From: Bacteroidales bacterium
GTDB lineage: Bacteria; Bacteroidota; Bacteroidia; Bacteroidales; PUMT01
DNA length: 63,415 nt
Assembly: GCA_007135095.1 (NCBI GenBank)
Contig: SLJO01000164.1
Span: 1-63,415 of the forward strand
Direction of reading: 5' to 3'
Shown: one piece after another, positions 8,326 through 17,300 of the stretch
Layout of the letters: each line of letters starts with the position of its first letter
Position numbering within the stretch: the stretch's first letter is position 1
Program-made: the position numbers and the translations under genes
Notes under the pieces: model-generated
Database searches by the model: none
The model's input: only the letters and a program-made list of their open reading frames with translations
What the model was told of the DNA's origin: nothing

Positions 8326-11300
8326 CTATTTAAAAGTTGTCCCACCCAACACATTAAAGGTGGAACTTTGAACCCCGGTTGTCGTTGTATTCTGTACTGT
8401 TGTTGTTTTGCTGGCACCCGTGGTGCTGGTAACCTGAACATCAACGCCCAGGCCGGCTGTTCCCGCTCCTTCAATCTGTGTGCTGGTGCTTGCACTCCCT
8501 GTTTTACCGGTTGTCTTGCTGCCTGAATAATTGTCCACACTTGTCCAGCCCTGCAGGGTTTTGCCGGATTCAATATCAGTTACCTTGTAGCTTACGTCTG
8601 AGACTGGCGCCCCCTCATCGGCAATGTTATCTATGTTTATTTCAAGCAATCCTGTATTACTATTGTAATCATGATTTATACGAGGTTCTTCCGGCACCGT
8701 ATTCCACCTGAAGGGGCCGCTGGCTACCACGGGCGAAACCATGTCCTGATGGTTAACCGCCCTCACGTTCACGTAAATATCTCCCTGGTGCACCACGGAA
8801 ATATATCCCATTGGAATATTGAATGCGGGCACTCTGGAAGGATATGGACTGACCTGTTGCGGATATGTAGTTATCCAGTCATGACCGAAATCGGTATCGC
8901 TGCTCCAGCCCCTTATATCTGTTGCTCCCGGGGATGTGCCCATCGAGTACTGGTAGCCCCTGACCTGCGATTCATAATCGCCCGAAAGCAGGGGCATGTA
9001 AAGGTTAACTCCTGTGCTCTGCACCATAACATTTACCACGGGTGGTGTAGGAGCAGACGGATCCTTCACCGTAAGCGGCCCATAGGTAATCCCTTCACTG
9101 ACATTTCCTGCATTGTTTCTTGACCGCACATGCAGGTACAGCGGGTCGGTCCACGTCACGACACCTCCGGTCACCGTTGCGTTCAATCCCGTTGTAAATT
9201 CAACCCCGTCAAGTGAGAAGGCATGTGCCGGGTCCTCTACCGGGGTAAATATATATTCATATCCCCAGATGCCCGACAGATCATCTTCACCGGCATTCCA
9301 GCCCCTTGAGAGGGATGGCTCACCTGCATAGCCGGAGGGATAATTCACCCTGCCCGGCAGGAAGGTTGGTTTCCTGGTAACAACATCAAAAACCTGCGGA
9401 GAAGAAGATGATGAGCCAAACTGAATTGCCCCCCCAGTGATCCCTCCGAGAATTGTAACATACCCGGGAGCCGTGGGAGCTACGGCATCATAAACGACAG
9501 GATTGCTCATGCTGAACATGGATGTTTTGCCCGCACTGTTGGTTACCCTGGCGCTTATATAGTACCTGCCACCGTGTTCAAGATTCAGGCCGTGTACCAC
9601 CGTCTCCATGCGGCGGGTCACACCCGAACCACCGGCACCAGTGTTACTTGTCACTCCCACTGCCTGCCGCCAGTCCACTATATCGGTTTGTCCCACCCAT
9701 GAACCAATGGCATATTCGAATTTCTGTATATCGGTCTGCTCGTCATGCGCACTGATGAAAAGATGCATCCTCGATCTTTCATTGGTATAGTATATGTTCT
9801 CTATGTTGATCCCGGCCGTTGACCCTGAACTGCCGGAGGACCCGGGCCCGGTCGAAGGAGTGAAACCCGCGGCGGGCTGGTAAGTATTAGTTGTTGTAAC
9901 AGCAGATCTGTATGGCAGCTCGATAACAGGTGCCGTTGGAGGGGGCACATCATTAGTTATGTACTCGCCTTCTGCGGAGCTCTGGCCATTGTTGTCTATA
10001 CGCAGACTTATGCTTGCCGAACGGATTGTTGTATTGCCTCCGCTGCCCCTGGCGCGAATGGCGATATTGTAGGAATTCTGAAGCCGTGTGCCACTTCTGT
10101 CCCCAATTACCGGTTGTACCATATAAGATGCCGGTTTCCAGGTGTAATGCTTCAGAGATCCCCTGGTACCGGCTGAGACAAACCCTCCTGAGGAGCGCCG
10201 TTGGATCAGATAGCTTGTTTCGGCAATATTGCCCGGATGATGGGCCTGCCAAAATATATCGGCCCGGTTTTGGAAAACAATTTCATCATCATCGGCAGGA
10301 CTTATAACAAAACTTGTTATTACCGGAGGTTCGAGCATTCCTGTTATCTCATTACGCAGAGCCGCCATTTCGGCCGTCTTGTCATCACGCACCGGACGTT
10401 CGCCGGCGGCTATGCGGGTAACCGGTGCATCTCTGCCTGTAATGACAGCGACAGGGGTGCCCTGTTGCACTGAACTGCGCATTGGAATATACTCCTCTAT
10501 CATGCCGTATAAAGTGGCCGTTATCTCGGCCTTCAATGTGTAGAGAATCTCAAGGGAGCCCGTAAAAGCAACATGCATCTCTTCCAGGGGAGTAAACACA
10601 TCGTTGTAGTCCTGTTCCGTGGTTTCGGCCAGGAGCCGGATTGCCTCTACATATTCGGTGTTGGACTGCGTCTTGTAATATTCGTGCAGGTGATGTACCA
10701 GTCCCATATAGCTTGAGTAAAACTCCTTGACCGACTCCGCCGCTTCAGCATATTTATCTGAAAGATAATGAAGACTTTGTCTTGACTGGAACAGGGCTGG
10801 CTGAGCAGAGTAACCGGAATAAACTGGTTCTCCGTACATGTTGGAAGGTCCGCCGAGCGGGCTCTGCATATCCATGCTATTCTGGATCCCCGGCTGATGG
10901 GTATCGGTGAACTGGAATGATGATTCCACCAGGCTCCCAAATCCGGTTCCCATTAAGGGAACGGCTGCATTCATAAACAGGCTGCTCAGCGCTCCGCTCC
11001 CCTCTATCATTCTTTCCAGCTCCATAAGATTTAGCATTGTTCCTGCGATGGCTTCCTCATAATATTCAAGCTGCATCTCTATATTCTGTATATAGTTCTC
11101 CAGTTCGGCTTCATTATTTTGGGCAATCATCTGGTTCACATTTATGGCGGGACTTTCGTTCACCACCAGATCCTCTCCCTGGCCGCTGACTGATCCTGCC
11201 GACCAGGCAAGCGGACTGATAATTTCCCGAGAAATGGCACTGGTTTGGTCGCGCAAATCCACAGAATAATTGATGGCGTTTCGCAACATCCCCGTAATCT

Positions 11301-14300
11301 CATTCTCAATGCCCAGCACATATGATATCTTGTCATTCATTTGGGTCCTGAGAACTTCAACATCCGTGGAACCGCTGATCCAACGGCCTATCTCACCGGC
11401 AAGATCCTCTGTGCGACGTGCATCCTCAAGCGCCTTGATGGCTGCCGCAACATCGTCGGCTGCCTGGCTGGCAGCATCCTGGAGCTGACCGGCCTGCCTC
11501 CTTGAATCGGCAATCATCCGTTCGAATTCGGGATTGGATCCGCGTCCGCCATCCCAGCCTGCCCGGCTGTATGATGCCCAGGCGGAAGCGCTTCCTTCCC
11601 AAAGAATTACATCGACATTGACATCGCCCTGGGCATACAGGAACCTTTCTCCCCCGCTGCTTACAAAAGCACCGAGAAGAGTTCCCTGGACACTTGCCCC
11701 GGCGACAGAGATCATGGCATTGATCAATCCGTATGCACCAAGGTCGGAAGTTTCATTCAGGTACCAGACAGAGGCATCAAGACGCCCCTCCAGTTTTATT
11801 AAACTGCCGTCATAATCTGCCCTGATATTCAGGTTGGCCAGTAGTCCGTCGTTACATACAATGAAATCGGAATTGGTTTCAACAACAAAGAAGTTTACCT
11901 TGCTTCCACCGTACACGGCCCACAACACAGGAGGATCTCCCGGGCCGGGCTTTGCAAAGAACCCTATTTCGCCGCCACCGTAAAGGGCCGGGCTGTAATT
12001 TATCGCCAGACTGCACAGGCCCTGTACAATAGGATTATCACCATATTCAACGCCCAGGTACATGTATGTCTTAAGCTTTTCGCCCTGGGCAAACAGTATG
12101 CCATCTACATGAAGCGAGGTGGACCCGTTTGTTGTTTCCAGAAAGATCTTGCCGTCAACAGCATATTCCTTTTCACCTATCAGTCCTGCGGCAGCATAGA
12201 GAAAGACGGCAAACCTTGTATCGGGGTTGAATTCGGGGTGGGCCAGGTAGGTAAGTCCCGCGATACGGCGCACATCATCAAAATCCGGTTCCACAGGATT
12301 ATAATAGAATCCCCCTCCAAAACCTTTAAGGGTGATCAAACCAGGGATGACCGGTATTCCCGGATCGACATCAGCCTTCACAAACAGTCCGAAGCTCAGT
12401 TCGTTGTTGATATTTGAAATTTTCCCGGCCACCCCAATGTCGAGCCCGGTCTCATCAAAACCAAACTGTGCTGTACCTGCCACACTCAGGCTTCTTCCGG
12501 CAGAGCCCATCGAATAATAGGTCATGCTCACTTCTATGGCAGCGGCCGGTATTTCAAGCGATGCATTCTCAATCTGCAGGGACATACCCGCAACAGTGCG
12601 GTAAAACAGTATCCTCTCCACTTTTCCCCCGTAGGCATCCTTTGCATCCTGGCTTCCATTCTCCCTGCCATTAAGAGTTACCTGGGCGTTTTCCACAAGA
12701 AGGTATTCCAGAACCTCTATTTCCTGCACCTGGGGATTCTCAGGATCGGGGCCATCAGAATCATCAACAATGGTCAGTATATAGGGATCATCGAATTTTT
12801 CATACTCGAAATTACCAAGTGAAAGGGTAACGACATTCATCAGCGTTGCCTCCAGTCCCCCGTCACCCCTGAACCTGCCGAAATCCCTTATTCCCTCGCG
12901 GGCAATGGTAAATCCCTCGAATTCAGCCCTTCCTTCCAGTCCGGGTAACGTAATCCCGGCCTTCCCCCCTATCTCAACGGCAAACCCGCCGGTTTCAGGC
13001 ATTGCCAGTGTCTCTATCTCTACAGAGAAGAATCCCGCGCTGAATGCAAACAGCCTGCTGCCCGGCGAGGGCGTGCTTGTGATCTGCAGGCTCAGTTTGT
13101 CGTTATAATTATACCTTAGCCCGTATTTATCCCTTATATTTCCAGGTTCCCCAAACATAATAAGTTTAGGATCGCTGCCGGGTTCGGGGTCTTCATCATG
13201 TATCTCAAGAGTAGCTGAAGCATAGATGGTGGTGTTTGTCACATCCTGGAAGTCCACTTCCAGGTCCACCCCGGTAAGCACCAGGGTGGCAATTTCGCCG
13301 AAATGCACCTTTGCCTGATTCTCATCATCAAACCTGAAACCAAGGCCTTCCATTTTCACCTTCACATCCCGCCTGCCTGTTTGCGTTATTGATACTATAA
13401 AATCGGAGGTCTGCTCAAACGGCTCCGGGAGGGTAACGCTCCCGTTTACCAGGAACTGAAGGTGACCCTCGCTGTTCATGTTGAACATCAGCCCTGTCAG
13501 CACAAGGTGGTTCTCTATAATCGCAAAATCGTCGGTCAGCAGATCGATATCCAGGTTGTCTATGCCGAAAGACCCGTCGGACCCCACTCTCAAATTGGTA
13601 AAATCCGCCCTTTTCTTAAGTACTTCAAGTGAACCGTCAATACCCAGAATGAAAACCCGGCTTTCGATGTTATAATCCGGCCGCACCTGGTCGACCGCTA
13701 CCTTAACCCTGTCGCCGAAAAGAGAAAATTCCTGCCGGTCGGCCTGCACTTCAATCCCTCCAACGGAAATGCCTTTTTTCGTGCCAAGTGACAACTGGTT
13801 AACGGTTATGGCAAAATCATCGCCAAGAAGCTCCGGCATAGAAACTACGCCTGACATGCTGACGGTGAATTCCTCCCTGGATGCGACGGCACCAATCTCA
13901 GTGAGCCAGAGCCGGGCATGGGAAATGGAGATAGTATCGCGCTGCAGCTCGTCAAGATCAAATTCAAACCTCCACTCAGAATCAAGGGCCTCGCTGACCT
14001 CGTAAAATGACTGGAAAGGCAGGGAAGAGAATCCCTCGTCGCTTTCACCTTGTTCTTCATCCTCCTCCGCGTCCTCATGCGCAAAAAGGCTGCTGGTCAT
14101 CGTTCCCGTTATGCCAAAAGAGGTTTGCTGGCCAAAGGATGCCGCCAGATGATATACGTTTATGCAGAGGGCAGAGTCAGCGAATGCTTGGGCAGCCAGG
14201 GTATCGGATCGTGAGACGGCATCTCCTATCGACAGGGATACCTGTTCAAACCCCTGGCTGCTGAACCGCAGCTCATCCATATTCACAATGAGTCCCCCGA

Positions 14301-17300
14301 GGGCCTCGGGCAGATCCAGCCGGGCAGCGGCGGTAAGGGCACCAACCCCGTCATCTCTTCTTTTATAGGCAAGGGAGGTAATGGAAACCGGAAGATTGGG
14401 AACCTTGTACGGGTTCTCTTCTATATTCACTCTAATGCTGCTCTCCCCGACAATCTCATAGGCACTGTTGATGGTTACCGAAAACTCTATGTCAAAAAAA
14501 GGAGGTTCCTCCCCTTCGGCGCCAAGGGAAGCAAGAACCAGCCTTGCCTTCTCACCCTCTTTGGTCTGTAAGGTTCGATGTCCGTCACTGCCCGGTTCAA
14601 TTTTCACAACCAGGTTATTCTCCCTTTTAAGGACAAGGTAGGCAATATCCCTGTCGGGCAGGCCAAGGGTATCGGGAATAGGCAGGACACCGAGGATGTC
14701 TCCGATACCCAGTCCGTTACTGTCATACCAGGCTAAAAGCAGAGAATCACCACCTTCTTCATCCCGCCAGATCTGGGCAACCCCGCTTTTAACCGTTTTG
14801 GTCCTGTAGTCGAACATGAAACCATCTATAAGGGCAAGACGCAAACCGGCAAAGGAAATTTCAATATCCTCCGGTTCGGCATCTTCCGGCTCCGGTTCCG
14901 GTTCAGGTTCATCCTCCTGTTCCTCCCTCTCTATAAGGTGGAGGCTGGCGGTGCTTCGACCTGCAAGGGCAAGCCCGTCCTTGTTAAGGGTTGCCCCGAT
15001 ACCGTCAAGGTTAAGGCGTATCACGTTTGTATCGGAAGGAACAGGGTTGTTGCCCGGCACCATACGCCAGTGGACGGGAAGGAAAAGAAGCTCGAATGCA
15101 AATCCCGAGCTCACCATTTCGCCTCCATGGGTATAACCGGTCGATATGGTTGCCTCTCCGTTTTTTATCCTGAAATCGTCTAGTCCGATCACCAGGTCAT
15201 TAAAATACACATCTACAAGAACGTTTTCGCCCACCTGCATATCTCCCTTAGCCCTTAGAGTCAGTCCGAGACTGTCGAGCCGTGCCGAGTTGACCACGAA
15301 GTTAAAGAAGGGATCGTCCGAACCGGCCGGAAGGCTCCAGTTGAAGGCATTATTAATTTCTATTGAGCCGTCCAGAAGCCGGCCGGTTATGAGATCCATC
15401 TCAAGTGTACCGGTTGCAGTGGCAGTTTCAGATTCATTGCCGGCACGAGGGATAATAAGTTCGGCACCACCTGCCAGTACAGCGGTTTGATTTCCCTCCT
15501 CAAACCCGAACTGCAGGCTTGAGCCGGTGAACATCAGCGAAAGCTGCCCTATCGGCATTGCACCGCAGGGAACAAAATTCTCAATCGTTCCTGAAAATCC
15601 CCTACCCTCAACCAGGGCAAAAGAAAAGCCGACCGGATCGCAGGGCTCTTCCGATTCAAAAAGATCGAGGCCCGGAACTGACCCTGCAATAAAGATATCC
15701 AGCCCCTGCGTGGGTTCACCGCCGCGAATCACCTCGGTCAGGTTGCCCGAAAATTCATGAATATCCAGCCAGGTTAATCCTACCGGTATCTTTATCGGCT
15801 GCAGGGGAGAATGCACTTCCACCGAACCGGTAAAACGGCCGCCGGAAAAACCAGCATCGTTAACGGTAAGAGAAACTCCGGCCAGATCGGGGAACTGGGA
15901 GACAAGTTCGGGAAAGGTAAGGGCAAAGTCAACCCTGGGCAGCAATCCGGCAAGCCCGGCCAGGTCAAAATCATAAATATCCACCACCGCTCCGTCCATC
16001 CTGAAGGCAAGAGGCTGCAAGCTGATCCCGAAAAGGGTTACCGGCGGCACATAAAGCGCAGGATTGGACCCGTCATTGATTTCCTGGTATGGTATAACAA
16101 ATCCAGATGGCCTGATTTCAACTCCCTTCAGGGGAATTAAAAGATTCTCCTCTTCAATTTTCATTCCCAGAGTAAAATCGAGTCCGGCATAAAAGTCGAA
16201 CCCCGTTTCCCGGCTATAATCAAGATGAAGGTTTTCTACCTTGTCTATACGGAAAATAAACGGGTCAATATTGAACTGCGGCCTCTGCACGGAAACATCA
16301 TAATCAAGATCTATCAGGCGGAAGCCATGGCGGTTATAGCCTGCCATAATATCAACCCTTGCCGTATTCTCCTCATAATTAACCCCGAAGCCACCTGTAA
16401 TTGAAAATTCATACTCGGGGTGGGCGAAAGGAGTAAGAAGAGGGAATGACATAAAGCCGGAAAGAGCATCAATATTCAAAACCGCAATATCACTGCCGGC
16501 GACAAGCGGAATGTCATGATTGAGGTTGCCAAGTTCAAAGGAGGTCATGACCTTGCCATCCTGCTGCACGAACATTGTTACCATCGAGTTTTCACCCAGC
16601 TGCTCTTCAAAAAGTTTCAGCTCACCGGTGAAGAACAGTCCCTGGTTAAGAATATCATGAACCTCATCAAAGTTGCCATATGCTATATGCTTAAGCGAAA
16701 ATGGCAGGCCGAAACGCTCCTCCAGATCCATGAATTCCGCCATTCCCGAAACATCAACCTCTATCTGCCCGCTTTCAAACCTCAGGGGAGCAAGGGACAG
16801 GCCAAAATCACTGAACTGAACCCCCACTCTGGGGGCGGTTGCAAGCTCTCCCTGCAGCACAGGCAGAACAAGGTCGACCGTCATGCCAGGGAAAGTGCTT
16901 ATTAATATGCCAAATTCACTGTCCCGGACCTCATCCACTTTAACAAGCAGGTTGCCCTGCTGATCCTTCAACTCCAGGTACGCAACCGTGTTATGGGGAA
17001 CAGGAAGACGGGCGGGAATTACCGATTCAATGGCAAAGGAAAGGGCCGGGTGAAAGCCGAATTCGTCTACTATTGCTACAATGTTATCATCGTAAAGCAC
17101 ATCCATTCTCCCCTCCCGTACCTTGAAGGGATCCAGGCCGAAGGCAAAATCATCTGAAAAGTCGACCGAAAGGTTGTTTACCGAAAAGCCGCTGAAGGCC
17201 ATAGCAGCATCGGCGCTGCCGCTGGTTCGAAGGCCCGCGCTGTCTATCTGCACAGACCCGGCAAGTGAAAAGAATAGGCCGGGATCAAGCGATAGCACAT

